Source of the DNA: Phragmites australis
Taxonomy: Eukaryota > Streptophyta > Magnoliopsida > Poales > Poaceae
Reading direction: 5' to 3'
Assembly: GCF_958298935.1 (NCBI RefSeq)
Contig: NC_084942.1
Coordinates: 1,495,501-1,559,500 of the forward strand
Length of the DNA: 64,000 bases
Shown here: piece after piece, positions 46,651-58,405 of the stretch
How the letters are laid out: every line of letters starts with the position of its first letter
Position numbering within the stretch: position 1 is the first letter of the stretch
Made by a program: the position numbers and the translations under genes
Notes under the pieces: model-generated
Told to the model about the DNA's origin: nothing
Seen by the model: the letters and a program-made list of their open reading frames with translations, nothing else
The model's database searches: none

Positions 46651-47253
46651 TTATGGTCAATAATGGTCATATAAACTTACTTATAATTTTTTAAAGTAAA
46701 TGCAACCAATTTTTTGCCCCATTTTATAGCTAAAATAATATCATTATGTAGGCACAGTCGTCAATTTATCATAATATTGATAATTTTCACAACAAAAAAG
46801 CACTTAATTCAAGATGAAACTAAATGCTGTTTAACAAGAGTTAAAATGAAAATTACAGGTCATTAATAGTGCAACCCTTTGTTTTTGTGATTCGGCAACA
46901 TCCATGCTTACACAATATAGCAGGAATTTTAATATACCTATATAAAGCTTGAGAGTATGCCTCACACGGTCACACCCTCCAAACTTTTCACACAACACGC
47001 TTATTTAAGACTTTGAAACGCATGCTCCGGATCATATCACAAACTAAACACCCAGAAGACTATACAAAGTGACCACTTGGCAAACTGAAGGAAATGGTTC
47101 ATGCGATGCAGCGACGATTGGTTGCCCAGCCAGCACATGAAGAATACGAACAGTTAAAAATAAACATGTCAGGTGCTGCATAATCTTAGCAAAACGGTAT
47201 AATATTGAACTGTAGAAAAAAGCAAAAATATGTGACCTTAATTAGGTGATTGA

Positions 47254-50200
47254 CTAAGTTTGTGGATTGGAACTTGTAATAGGATCTACAGTTGTTCCCT
47301 CTATATCTCTTCTAATCCATGTATGACTATCGTGGGCATTATCAAAAAGGTCCCCAAGAGTACTGACATGATAATGTTCACTTTCTACATCATTCCATTC
47401 TTCTCCCATTTCAAATATATCCCTAGGCTTCATCTTCAACACAAGTGATCATCCTGGATTTATATGGTCTTCAACATAGAACACTTGGTCAACTTGATTG
47501 GCTAATACAAAAGGTCTGTGCTCAATCTTATCACTAGTATGAATTTGATGTGAGAAATTCACAAGTTTACAACCATATTTATCTGTTTGCACTCCTTTTC
47601 CTTGAGTGACATAAACCCATTCAAATTTAAACAACACCACTGAAAATTTTCCATAATAGTCTAACTCAAATATATCAAGTATCCTTCCATAGTACAAGAC
47701 ATCTCCAAGAATAGGGTTAGTATCACCTGCTGAAGCATAACTTGATGTCTTTGCAGTCACAACAACTCCACTATTTTGAGTCACCTTGTCATAGCACTTG
47801 GCTCTAAATCTGTATCCACGGATATTAAAGGCTCTAAGTCTTCTTGTTGCGTCCAATGGACCTCGGGCCTACCTTCTAATTTCATCATTGATGTTATCGA
47901 TGCCATTTTGTTGCTCCAACTGCATGATCTGTATCATCCAAAGTATACATTAGCCAAATCCATTCGTTTTAATAAAAACCAAATCATGGTACTTACATGA
48001 TCTCTAAACCAATTAGGAAAATCTTTACGTTGAATTTGCTCAATCACGTTTGGATTTAGGCGGTGGCTACGGTTTCTCCTTTTGATATGAGCCACATTTT
48101 CTCTAAAATGGAAATTAACATGATTTTAGTAAAAAAAAATCTTATGTAATATGTTAATAGGTACACCGCACTTACTTGAAATAAGGAATGACAGCTTCAT
48201 AGTTGTATAGCACATATCTATGAGCTTGCAATTTCTCTAAATCTGTTAAAATGAAACTAGATGGTCTTCCCAATGGTTTTCCTATTGAAGGAAACAAAAA
48301 GGATTCATGTCCACATAAGTTAGATTCAAGATCATCCTGATTCTCATCATTCCGTGATGGTTTGTTATGCTTTGTAGAGAAGCCTTCTAAATATCTGGAA
48401 CAAAACACCATACACTCCTCTGTCTCATGTGAATTTGCCATTGAACCCTCTGGCTGAGCTTTGTAGTGAACATATGACTTCAATTTACCAAGGTATCTGC
48501 AAATGGAAAAGCATTAGGTTAGTGGGTTATATAATATATGACTTAATCCAAACATTGAAATTTGAATTAAGAAGAATCAATACCTTTCAATAAAGTGCAT
48601 CCATCGATAGCAAACCGGTCCAGCAATCTTACATTCAGTTGCTAAGTGTGACTACTAAGTGAACCATAATGGTGAAAAACCCAGGAGGAAAAATCATCTC
48701 CATTTTGCATAGTGTCATTTTAATTGATTGTTCCAAACGGTCAAGCTCATCAACATGAAGCACTTTTGCACATATTCCTTGAAAATAAGCAGATAAGTCA
48801 AATAGTACTGCTATTATATCATCTGGAAGAAGACCCCTCAAAGCAATAGGCATGAGTTGATGCATTAAGACATGGCAGTCATGTGTTTTGAGACCATAAA
48901 TTTTTTCTTTCGCACAATTTACAGATTTTGATATATTTCCCGAATAGCCATCAGGAACTCTTATGTCTCGAAGAACTTTACAGAATAATTGTTTCTCACC
49001 TTTAGACAGAGTAAATCTTGCAGTGGTAAGTAGAGCTTGCCCGATAAGTAGAGCTTGCCCGAAGCTCTTTGTTGTGGGTGGAGGTCCTCTCTGATGTTCA
49101 TTTCTATGAGATAGAGACGAGCTTGGAAATTATCTTTTGGCTTTCCATCCAAACCTAATAATGTACCGTAAATATTTTCACATACATTCTTCTCTATATG
49201 CATCACATCGAGATTATGTCGAAGAAGATTATTGTCCCAATAAGGTAATGTGAAAAGACTACTTACTGCCTTATAAGTTTTTGACTTCTTAAAATCACCA
49301 AGAACAATTATCTCATCCAAAACTGAGCGCTCGTAATAGGTTATAGAATCCATTCCAAGCTCTGTGGTTCCATCAAAAGAATCTCTATCAAAACGAAATT
49401 CATGATCAAGGGGCAGAAATCGACGATGAACCATGAAACAATATTTGTACCATGCTTCAGACGTTTGGTCCAGGCATTTTGACCACAAGGTGGACATGCA
49501 AATTCTCCATGCACCATAAGAGATGCAAGCATTCCCAAGGCTGGTAAGTCATTTATAGTCATTAACACAACTGCTCGCAAATTAAAAGTTTCATTTCTTG
49601 ATGCATCATATGTGGAAATGCCATTCAGAAATAAATCTTTTAGATCCTCCAATAGTGGTTCGAGGAATACATGAATTCTATCTCCAGGACTTGTAGGCCC
49701 AGGAACTATTAAAGACAACATAAGATAATGTTCTTTCATGCAAAACCATGGAGGTAAGTTATATATTACCAAAACAACTGCCCAACAACTGTGTTTAGAG
49801 CTCAACATCCCATACAGATTAAACCCATCGGTAGCCAAGCCAAATGGAATATTACGAGAATCTAATGCAAAGTGTGGGAACCTTCCATCGAAGCTCTTCC
49901 ATGTTTTGGAATCAGCAGGATGTCAGAGTGCACCATCCTTGATCCGTTCTTCATCATGCGATCGCAGGAGAGTTGCGGTTTCTTTACACATAAACAGTCT
50001 TTTCAGCCTCACTCTAACAGGAAAGTATCGCAATACTTTGCTAGGTATTGCTTTCCTTCTCTCTTTTTTTTTTGTTAATTTGGTTTTAGGTTCCTTATCT
50101 TTCCACCTAGAAGCCTTACAGGAGGAGCAAAAATCATCATCTGCCTTGTCTTTTCAAAATAGCTGACAGTTATTTGGGCATGCATGAACTTTTTCATAGC

Positions 50201-50822
50201 CCAAGCCAAATTTCGAAATAAATTTTTTAGCCTCATAAAAAATTTTGGGCAATTCATTTCCATTTGGTGCCATATGCAGAATATCAAGTAGATCCCCAAA
50301 TGATTTATCTGACCATTTATTCATGGATTTTATATTAAACAAAAGCACACATAAAGATAGCTCTGATAATTCACATCCTTGCCATAAAGGCTTCTCTGAA
50401 TCTTTAACCAATTTATAAAATTCTTGTGCTTCCAAATTTGGTCCATCCATAGGTGGATTTGGATAATCGGTGCCATCAGTCATAGGTATGTCATCATAAA
50501 TATGTCGAAATGCATCGTTAATCAATTGATGCATGTTGGCATGTCTTCCTTCATTCTGAGATTGTGGTTGCTGATCAGCCGAAGGCTCACCGTGAAAGTC
50601 CTATTCATCGTAATTCTCAAGTATTCCATGACAAATCAAATGTGCATAGATCTCATCCCTCGATAGTAACGTAGTATTCACACATATCTCACATGGACAA
50701 TGAATCTTGGTATCTGGTACCTTATCTTTAAATGCAAATTCGAGAAAAGCTTCTACACTATCGTTGTACTGACTAGATCCTTTAGAACAACGCAAAAGAA
50801 GCTTGATGACTCCTAAGTCCAT
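47254..50822 (-). pseudogene. TNP2-type CACTA transposase, broken
   Basis: Minus-strand order matches plant TNP2. First comes the transposase-associated N-terminal domain (CPCEICVNTTLLSRDEIYAH, 50,822-50,600), then FISKFGLGYEKVHACPNNC, then the core beginning ATDGFNLYG (49,838) with GEFACPPCG, YDASRNE and later LDVMHIEKNVCENI (49,200). The DUF4218-like part is at 48,865-48,172 and the DUF4216-like part at 47,856-47,254. The gene excises and inserts the element. Stops at about 50,601, 50,157 and 47,447 and a frameshift near 49,490 make it nonfunctional. Several introns appear likely, for example around 48,000-48,120 and 48,500-48,630. Confidence 0.85.
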
Positions 50823-50880
50823 CGTGAAACTATAAAAGAAAACTATTGTTAATTCGGTTGTAAGTAAATAACACTGCAAG

Positions 50881-51950
50881 TTTCTATGTATTTATTTCCA
50901 TCATACAGATCTCACAAGAACATGATTTTTTATTACTGAATGTCTTCAAGTTACATTACCACAACTAATTTGCCAAAGGCAGCACATTAAAAGATTCTAA
51001 CCTGAAATTGTAAAAGGCCAATGAATAGTTCACAAGTACTAGTGAAGGTTAGTCGACAAGAAATACACACTAAACGATCTGCTATAAAGTGCTCAATAAT
51101 GATAGAATGATCGCAGACATACCACTAAACAATTTGATAAATTCGTGGAAATATGATTAGGAGATATGCATCAAACAAAAATTTCAAGGCAATCAAAAGT
51201 ATATTACTCCTACTCTAGTTAAGAAAAACATTCTACAAATGAATATAGAACAATAAAAAATAAATTTGTGTTTCCTGCCAACTAAATATGAATAGGATGG
51301 ATGATGTCGTACTTTAGTCTTCTCAAAACCTTTTTCTTGCCTCAAACCACGATGTTGGCCGTGGATTAATGCATTGGGCGATGAGGGACTGCAGGTAGAC
51401 AAAGAACAAGAGTCGATTGCGGCAGAGGCACATGAAGAAGGCCGGTAATGTGCTGAACCAGCAATCAATCATGCAGAGGGCTGATGTACTTCGTCTGGGA
51501 CAAAAACACAAACAGCTGCTGTGCACGAGGAAGATCTCTGCAACTTGTATCAATGGCGACAAAGCTGCTTGGCTATGGAAGAAAGATGGATTGCACTCCA
51601 TGGACACGGCACACAAGGAGAAATTCAGGCGGAGGGCAAGAGAAAATTGGGGCAGCATGCAAGAGTTCGGGCGGAGGCAAGGCAGCGGCACAAGTCGTGG
51701 GCGCAGTCGAATTACCCGTTCGCTATATAATTTGCACGCGTCATACATTATAAAAAAAAATTTGTAGTTAGAGTGGACACAAATCTAGGTGCTTAGGTGG
51801 TTAGCATCGTCTGAGGCCGCGGAGAAGTGCGCCCTTGGAGAGCAGCGCGCGGGGGCATCACCGAGCAGTGGCGAAGCTAGGACAAATTTTATGGTGATGC
51901 ACAGCATGACTAAACGAATAATTTCTACTACTATATGTTGTCAAAATGTG
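50881..51950. other. Unassigned, probably the 5' part of the older CACTA element
   Basis: AT-rich from 50,881 to 51,320, then a segment with overlapping open frames at 51,323-51,767 (116 codons on plus, 141 on minus), none with a recognised domain. It could be the leader of the minus-strand transposase gene. At 51,867 a CAGTGGCGAAGCTAGG motif resembles a hAT-type end, without a visible partner. Confidence 0.3.
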
Positions 51951-52016
51951 TTACTTAGCACTAAACTTTTTTTCAAGCTTGGTACCAGTGCACCAGGGAA
52001 ACACAACATGGCGTCG
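51951..52016 (-). pseudogene. Left part of a host-like gene fragment split by CACTA
   Basis: On the minus strand, taking up the frame from 57,954 after the CACTA element, this stretch reads AMLCFPGALVPSLKK. It contains the TCG target duplication at 52,014-52,016. It therefore appears to be the continuation of the fragment at 57,954-58,350. Short, so low confidence alone. Confidence 0.35.
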
Positions 52017-52029
52017 CACTACCGGAGAC

Positions 52030-52610
52030 GGCTTCTTTGCCGAGTGTCCCAGACTTTGCCGCGTGCTTTTTATCGGGCACTCGGCAAAGAGACTATTTGC
52101 CGAGTGCCAGAGAGAAAGAACTCGGCAAACATCTGACACTCGGCAAAGAGGCTATTTGCCGAGTGCCAGAGAGAAAGAACTCTGCAAAGAGGCTATTTGC
52201 CGAGTGCCAGAGAGAAAGAACTCGGCAAACATCTGGCACTCGGCAAAGAGGCTCCTTTCCCGAGTGTCATTTTTTGACACTCGGCAAACCCTATTTTTTT
52301 CACTTTTGACCAAGTTCGTGGAGGCTATTTGCCGAGTGCCAGAGAGAAAGAACTCGGCAAAGAGGCTATTTGCCGAGTGCCAGAGAGAAAGAACTCGGCA
52401 AACATCTGGCACTCGGCAAAGAGGCTCCTTTCCCGAGTGTCATTTTTTGACACTCGGCAAACCCTATTTTTTTCACTTTTGACCAAGTTCGTGGAGGCTA
52501 TTTGCCGAGTGCCAAAGAGAAAGAACTCGGCAAACATGTGGCACTCGGCAAAGAGGCTCCTTTCCCGAGTGTCATTTTTTGACACTCGGCAAACCCTAAT
52601 TTTTTTTTCA
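52030..52610. repeat. Left subterminal repeats, with 130-170 bp higher-order copies
   Basis: Dozens of TTTGCCGAGTG and CACTCGGCAAA units occur in both orientations. A larger block, from 'ggctatttgccgagtgcc' through 'aagaggctcctttcccgag' to 'acttttgaccaagttcgtgg', is repeated about three times (52,190, 52,365, 52,497), so the array grew by tandem duplication. These units bind the TNPA-type protein in related elements. Confidence 0.9.
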
Positions 52611-53406
52611 CTTTTGACCTCCAAACTTTTTCTGCAGTCCTCATACAATACCTGGTACTCCATGTTCCAATGTGGCACATTTCTCGGACTTTTTCTATAT
52701 TTCTTTAATTTATTTCAATTAATTGAATTTTCTTGGATAATTCAAATTATAACTGCTAGTCATTCGAATAATGAAAAAAATGAATGGAAAAATGATATTT
52801 ATGTTATTTAGTATAATGTGAGGCCGTATCCAGGAACAGACCACCAATTTCGAACATCTTGTTCACGAAACATGACCACGAACTTGCGGTCGAGTTGTTT
52901 TTAAATTGTATAAAAAGCAAACGAAGTCCGAAAATCATGAAACTTGTCAAGATGTCATGATATCATATGTGGAGGCTGTGATAAAAATTTGAGAAGGTTT
53001 TGCGCAAGTTGTCACGTACGATGCTTGCAAACCGAAGAATCTCCGAAGAAGTTTACCGCAAGTTCGTGGTCATGTTTCATGAACAAGATGTTCGAAATTT
53101 GTGGTCTGTTCCTGGATACGGCCTCACATTATACTAAATAACATGAATATCATTTTTCCATTCATTTTTTTTAATTATTCGAATGACTAGCAGTTATAAT
53201 TTGAATTATCCAAGAAAATTCAATTAATTGAAATAAATTAAAGAAATATAGAAAAAGTCCGAGAAATGTGCCACATGGGAACATGGAGTACCAGGTATTG
53301 TATGAGGACTGCAGAAAAAGTTTGGAGATCAAAAGTGAAAAAAAAAATAGGGTTTGCCGAATGTCAAAAAATGACACTCGGGAAAGGAGCCTCTTTGCCG
53401 AGTGCC
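52540..53406. repeat. Long inverted repeat, 350 bp arms, 166 bp loop
   Basis: The arm 52,540-52,889 is matched by the reverse complement of 53,056-53,406 with very few differences, including 'caatacctggtactccatg' against 'catggagtaccaggtattg' and 'gaggccgtatccaggaac' against 'gttcctggatacggcctc'. The loop is 52,890-53,055. A transcript through it would form a near-perfect 350 bp hairpin, a ready substrate for small RNA production. Confidence 0.93.
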
Positions 53407-53609
53407 AGGACGTCTGGCACTCGGCAAAGAATTTTAATTTTTTTTTAAAAAAAACCCCCTCTTTGCCGAGGGCCAGATCGGGGGCACTCGGCAAAGAATT
53501 TTAAATTTTTTTAAAAAAAAACCCCTCTTTGCCGAGTGCCAGATCGGGGGCACTCGGCAAAGGGGGGATTTAACCCCCGGCCCAGCCGGCCCACACACAC
53601 CGCACACAC

Positions 53610-53615
53610 GCACCC

Positions 53616-53648
<33 letters not shown>

Positions 53649-53850
53649 AGCTCCCGCCGCCCGCGCCCGCGCCGCCCCCAGCGCCGCGCCGCCGGAGGAG
53701 GAGGAGAAAGAGAGGAAGAGGAGGAGAGGAGGAAGAAGGAGGAAGAGAAGGAGGAGGAGGAAGAAGGAGGAAGGAGGAAGAAGGAGGAAGAGAAGGAGGA
53801 GGAGGAAAAAGGAGGAAGGAGGAAGAAGAAGGAGGAGGAGGAGGAGGCAC
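53610..53850. repeat. CCG-repeat and GGA-repeat low-complexity block
   Basis: About ten CCG triplets at 53,613-53,642 are followed by Pro/Ala-coding GC sequence, then by about 150 bp of GGA/AGA repeats. Frames on both strands stay open because of the triplet period and are not genes. It probably forms part of the transcribed leader of the CACTA gene. Confidence 0.85.
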
Positions 53851-54815
53851 CCCGGCCGCCGTTGCCACGTCCCCGACGCTTCCCCAGCCGTCGCCTTGTC
53901 CACCGGCGCCCTGGCCCCTTCACCACCGCCGCCCTACGACGCCTACTAGGTATGCCATACCGTCGTCGTCGTCGTAGTATTACTAGTAGTTGCGGTAGTA
54001 GTAGTGGTAGAGTAGCAGTGGTGGTAGTCTAAGTAGTCGTAGGAGTGGTTGTGACATTGTTATATATATGTGGTTGGATATAATCTTGTGCATGTCGGCC
54101 ATCGTGCCGTTCATATATATGTGCATGTCGGCCATCGTGCCGTTGGTTTTCTTGCAGGTTTTGGAAACCTCACCGTGCAGGGGAGGTGCTGCCGAAATTT
54201 TGTATTGACAGTTTTATGTTTCTTTTTTTGCAGAGAAGAGCCAGTCGAAGCGGCGCCGGAGTACCTCGGCGACCCCGATCGCCTTCCTTGCCGCTGCAGG
54301 TCTGCCTGCACCGCGTCGCCTCGCCACTGCACCGACCCGCCACGGCCCCGCTAGCCTGACTCCACCGCCACCCTAGGTATAACCCCTCTTTCCGTATCAT
54401 GGTCGTAGATCACGTAACCCAGTTAGGCGTCTCCCGTTCGAAAGAGATACGGTTGGAAATATGCATATATTTCCATATCTAAAACCGTATCTGTTTCGAA
54501 TTGTCCATGTTTTTTGGACAGCCCGCGGATGCGTAGGTGGGGTTAGTTTCCATGGTCTGCTCTGATCCGAGACAGAGTTTCGGCATCATCTCCCTGTTGT
54601 TCTCCGGATACACACTCTCCCTAGCAGGACGTGTATTTGGAGAACAGCGGGGAGGTGCTGCCGAAATTCTGTCTCGAATAGGAGTAGAGCATGGAAACTA
54701 ACCTCATCTACGGATCCTCGCGTGGGATTAGGACCTATCCTCACCTATTAGATAGTAGGAACGTCGTGTAGATGCAATTGATGTTTATATTACTCGCCGC
54801 TATATATGTTAGAGG

Positions 54816-57244
54816 ATGGAGGACCGTGAGTGGATGTACACGGGCCGCGCAAGTCAGGGTCAGGTCACCAATGAATGGATCGACAAGACCGATGCTTTCT
54901 TGGAACGGGCATTTGGCGTGGCTGCTAAAGGAGCGAGTAAAATTTGCTGTCCCTGCAGCAAATGTGCAAACAGGAAAAGACAAACGAAGAATGTCATGGG
55001 GGAACATCTTTGGAAGAATGGATTTACGGCAGACTATACCCGGTGGGTCTACCATGGTGAAGCCGATCGTATGAGAGAGGAGGTGGTGAGACCACGCGTC
55101 GAGGATTATGATGCTGATGCCGGGGTAGCAAACATGTTAAATGACTATCACGAGGCACAGTTCGCTGAAGGACGTACGGAGGAGGAGCCAGAGGCAACCG
55201 CAAAGGCATTCTACGACATGTTTGCCGCGGCACAGAAACCCCTTCACGGCCAGACAAAGGTTTCTCAACTAGATGCCATTGGACGCATAATGGCGTTAAA
55301 GTCCCAGTATAGCCTGAGTCGAGACGCCTTCGATGGTATGTTGACAGTTATTGGCAGCCTGCTTCCGGAGGGTCACCTTCTGCCAAAGAGCATGCACGAG
55401 TCACAGAAACTCCTTCGTGCACTTAAGATGCCGTATGAGCAGATACATGCTTGCCCGAAGGGGTGCGTCCTATTTAGGAAAGAATACGTGGAAGCAAAGT
55501 ACTGTCCAAAGTGTAAATCATCTAGGTTCCTGGAGGTAGATTCTGGTGATGGCCAGAAGAGGCAGCTTGACATTCCCGTGACAATCCTACGGCACCTTCC
55601 GTTCATACCGAGGATCCAACGGCTATACATGACCGAGGAATCCGCGAAACAGATGACATGGCACAAAAATGGCAAACGATACAATCCTGACAGGATGGTA
55701 CATGCATCCGATGGTGAAGCATGGACCCACTTTGATGGCATTCATCATGAGAAAGCTAAAGAGGCTCGTAATGTACGTGTTGTGCTGGCAACAGATGGGT
55801 TCAATCCTTATGGAATACATCGTGTTTGTATGCAGGATTTCTTTAGATGTCAGGACGGACATGAGGCCAGGGCGGATGCGGTGGCTACCAAATGCTGCAA
55901 AAAACTCGTCGTGGACATGCATTACGAGGCGCGCATCCAGGCCGTCGTAACTTACCACGGGACCATCGTTGGAACGAAGGTCACCAAAAGGGACGCAAGA
56001 ACCATGACGCTGACCCGGGACCAGTACCTGCAGGTAAATACAGAACATTAATACTGATTCCTTTTGAGATTAAGTAGGCTTAATTTCATCTTCTGATATG
56101 TTATGTACTTGATGGCCTGTAGATGATTCCTTATTGGTGCGTCGCGCATCCCCAATGCTGGGAACAGATGGTGGACAAGTGGTGCTCACGCGAGTGGGAG
56201 GAGACGCACAACTTGTGCCGGGAGCGGCGTTTGATGATGCCAGGTGTAGCACACCATCAAGGCAGCCGCAACCTCAGCGGATACGCACAAACATGGGTAC
56301 GCGAATTCATTTATTTATTCTAACGCTCAATTCTGCATGATTTCTAATCATCTTGCTATTTTTCTCGCAGTCGGCGTCACATGGTGGCCAGCCTTGCTCC
56401 ATCTTCAAGGCATTTGCTATGGCCCACAAGGGCAAGGCGACTTCCGACGTCGACTGCAACCCGAAGGACGGGCCCGAGGCGTACAGCAATGCGACCATCC
56501 ACAACCGCCTTAGTGAGTACACATCGATGGCAAGGGAGGTCCATGGGCCAGAGTACGATCCGAGCATCGAGGACCTTGATGGAGAAGTCGTCATGAGGGT
56601 GGGAGGAGGCAAGAAGCATGGGCGATACTGGATTGGCGACGGCGCAATCGACTCGGCCGCTATTCCCAGTCTCTCCCAGATTCGAGCAAGCAGCACGAGC
56701 ACGAGCCCGGCCATACGACCTCGGAAGGACACTTCACACCACCGGGTGGAGGCACTCGAGGTTATTCCTGGTTTATTCGTCGTTCATTGGTTTTTTCATA
56801 CCTTTCCTTTGCATTATTGTAACATTAGGGTGAATATATTGTAGGCCCAGCTGGAACAAGAGAGGAGGATACGGGAGCAAATGCAGGCGACGATGGAGAG
56901 GGTGGAGGCCGAGCGGGAGGCCGAGCAGCGGAGGATGGTGGAGATTCTTCAGTACATGCAAAGTATTGGCGCCGCTACGGGTGTAGCTCCGCCACCTTCG
57001 CTATTCGCTCCACCTCCACCTCCTCACTATTCTACTCCTGTGAGTATAAATGTTTTAGTTTGTATGTTCATGCTTACGGTCAAACCTAGTGGAGTATGAA
57101 AGTTTTATTCATGTATGGTATATATTTATCTTGTCTCACACATGCAATCTCTTCTCCTTTGTGCAGAATCAATCGGCGGCATCGAACGATCCTCATGCTT
57201 CAGCGAATCCTTCACCAAATCAGTTTCATTGGCCATCTTGGTGA
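54816..57244 (+). CDS. Fused TNP2 / TNPA-type CACTA protein, five exons, 684 codons
   Basis: Exons: 54,816-56,033, 56,123-56,296, 56,371-56,760, 56,845-57,039 and 57,167-57,244 (TGA). All introns start GT, end AG and fall in phase 0, so the frame is unbroken. Residues 1-330 are the TNP2 N-terminus: a transposase-associated domain (CCPCSKCANR), HACPKGC, CPKCKSSRF, and the core start ATDGFNPYG. Then, after about seven residues, the second-gene protein begins: DFFRCQDGHEARADA, TMTLTRDQYLQ, PYWCVAHPQCWEQ, MPGVAHHQGSRNL, a GKKHGRYWIGD motif, a coiled coil (EQERRIREQMQATMERVEAE) and a Pro-rich tail. The TNP2 catalytic region is missing. The junction includes a tgtatgcag acceptor-like site, suggesting that an internal deletion left part of an intron as coding. 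It could act as a DNA-binding or regulatory protein; inferred only. Confidence 0.78.
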
Positions 57245-57426
57245 TGATACTTGTGGTTGTTAATGGTACTTCTATTTGCAATTATGGTTGTAGATGATGG
57301 AGCACTTGGATTACTTGTGAACTTATTTGTGATATATTGTGAGACATGTGACGTTTGTGATATATATGTGGTGTTGGTGATATATATGTGTTGTTGATGA
57401 TATATATGTGATGTTGGTGATGTTTG

Positions 57427-57427
<1 letters not shown>

Positions 57428-57474
<47 letters not shown>
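57428..57474. repeat. (TA)n microsatellite
   Basis: About 23 TA units directly downstream of the CACTA gene. Minus-strand frames of Tyr-Ile repeats over it are artefacts. The length is likely variable. Confidence 0.95.
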
Positions 57475-57476
<2 letters not shown>

Positions 57477-57524
57477 TCTGTTTGTTTGGATGGGATGTAA
57501 AAAACAAATAAAAAAGGCTGTTTT

Positions 57525-57950
57525 CAGTCACTTTGTCGAGTGCAATGGCCATGACACTCGGCAAAGTGACAACATGCTTTGCCGAGTGCAAAGGCCATTG
57601 CAGTCGGCAAACATCACAGATTTGCCGAGAGCCACGGTCCAGGCACTCGGCAAAGATGGCCTGTTTGCCGAGTGTCCTCCCGGTGGCACTCGGCACAGAT
57701 GCCACCTTTGCCGAGTGTTTGATTCACTGGCGCTCGGCAAAGCGGAGACCTTTGCCAAGTGTCAGATTAGCACTCGGCAAAGCCTTTGCCGAGTGCCCGA
57801 TAAAGTGCACTCGGCAAAGAGGTCTTTGCCGACAAACTGTTTACCGAGCGCCCTTTGCCGAGTGTAGCACTCGGCAAAGCCTTTGCCGAGTGTATATCGT
57901 CCTTTGCCGAGTGCCTGAGGCACTCGGCAAAGAAGCTGTCTCCTGTAGTG
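57525..57950. repeat. Right subterminal repeats of the CACTA element
   Basis: More than fifteen TTTGCCGAGTG / CACTCGGCAAA units in both orientations, ending at the terminus GTCTCCTGTAGTG. They match the left array in unit but not in higher-order arrangement. Confidence 0.92.
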
Positions 57951-57953
57951 TCG

Positions 57954-58350
57954 CCCCTGTCACCAAGGCGGACGCGGTGCGCGAGCACGGGGTAGAGGAT
58001 GCGGTAGTTGTCGTTGTCCGTGACACCGTCGATGTTGCAGGAGCAGACAGTGATGTACCCCCTCCAGTCTTCCTTGGGTAGAAGATGCGTTGCGCGGTTC
58101 CGCAGCTGCTGCCATGTCTCCTCCACCGAGAAGTGCCTGAGGAGTACATAGCCAGACAACAAAGTTATGCGCGAGGTCAACGGTGGTGAGCTTCTGTAGC
58201 AGCGATGGTGACCATGATCTGGCTAGAGAGGTGGTTAAGGGCAATGAGAGTGTCTGGAGCTCAGAGAGCAGGGAGAGATCGGAGGGGAGGTATAGCCCGC
58301 GAGCTCCACAGTAGTGAAGCAGCCCCCACTACCGTCGGCGCGGGAGACAC
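57954..58350 (-). pseudogene. Host-like gene fragment with LRR-like and unknown segments
   Basis: The minus strand from 58,350 reads LSLLSELQTLSL, the pattern of a leucine-rich repeat, with a frame change after it. From about 58,150 another frame reads FSVEETWQQLRNRATHLLPK, EDWRGYITVCSCNIDGVT and YRILYPVLAHRVRLGDRGD up to the CACTA border. The second segment looks like conserved protein but I do not recognise the family. The GC-rich codon use contrasts with surrounding transposons. Frame changes and the CACTA insertion make it a pseudogene or captured fragment; it may be a chimera of two genes. Confidence 0.5.
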
Positions 58351-58403
58351 CCAACCGTTAAGATATGGATTGGCGTAATCGGATACCTGACTCGGGTATC
58401 CTC

Positions 58404-58405
<2 letters not shown>

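Larger units (their letters stand above)
44117..50880 (-). mobile_element. Decayed CACTA (En/Spm) element, minus strand
   Basis: The left end is CACTACAAGAGAAACCCC at 44,117, followed by subterminal 'gttgcaa/ttgcaacg' motifs in both orientations. The minus strand carries a broken TNP2 transposase (50,822-47,254) and then one exon of the second gene (45,023-44,800), the usual CACTA gene order. Younger pieces (a Mutator-like end and a Helitron-like end) lie between the two. The right terminus was not found; a weak candidate TTGTAGTT lies near 51,768. The true element probably extends beyond 50,880. Confidence 0.8.
52017..57950 (+). mobile_element. CACTA element with intact ends and fused gene, 5.9 kb
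   Basis: Left terminus CACTACCGGAGACGGCTTCT and right terminus, as reverse complement, CACTACAGGAGACAGCTTCT match at 18 of 20 positions and continue into TTTGCCGAGTG. The 3 bp flanks are TCG on both sides (52,014-52,016 and 57,951-57,953), the CACTA signature. Subterminal TTTGCCGAGTG repeats cluster at both ends. A long inverted repeat, a CCG/GGA-rich leader and one five-exon gene fill the interior. It lacks the TNP2 catalytic half, so it is probably nonautonomous, mobilised if at all by another copy. Confidence 0.95.

Noticed and set aside
51867..51882. CAGTGGCGAAGCTAGG, similar to a hAT-type terminus common in grasses
   Set aside because: No partner terminus or 8 bp duplication could be found on the other side, including beyond the CACTA insertion.
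53434..53949. Long frames on both strands with poly-Pro, poly-Ser or Arg/Lys repeats
   Set aside because: They come from CCG and GGA triplet repeats in the CACTA leader, open in all phases.
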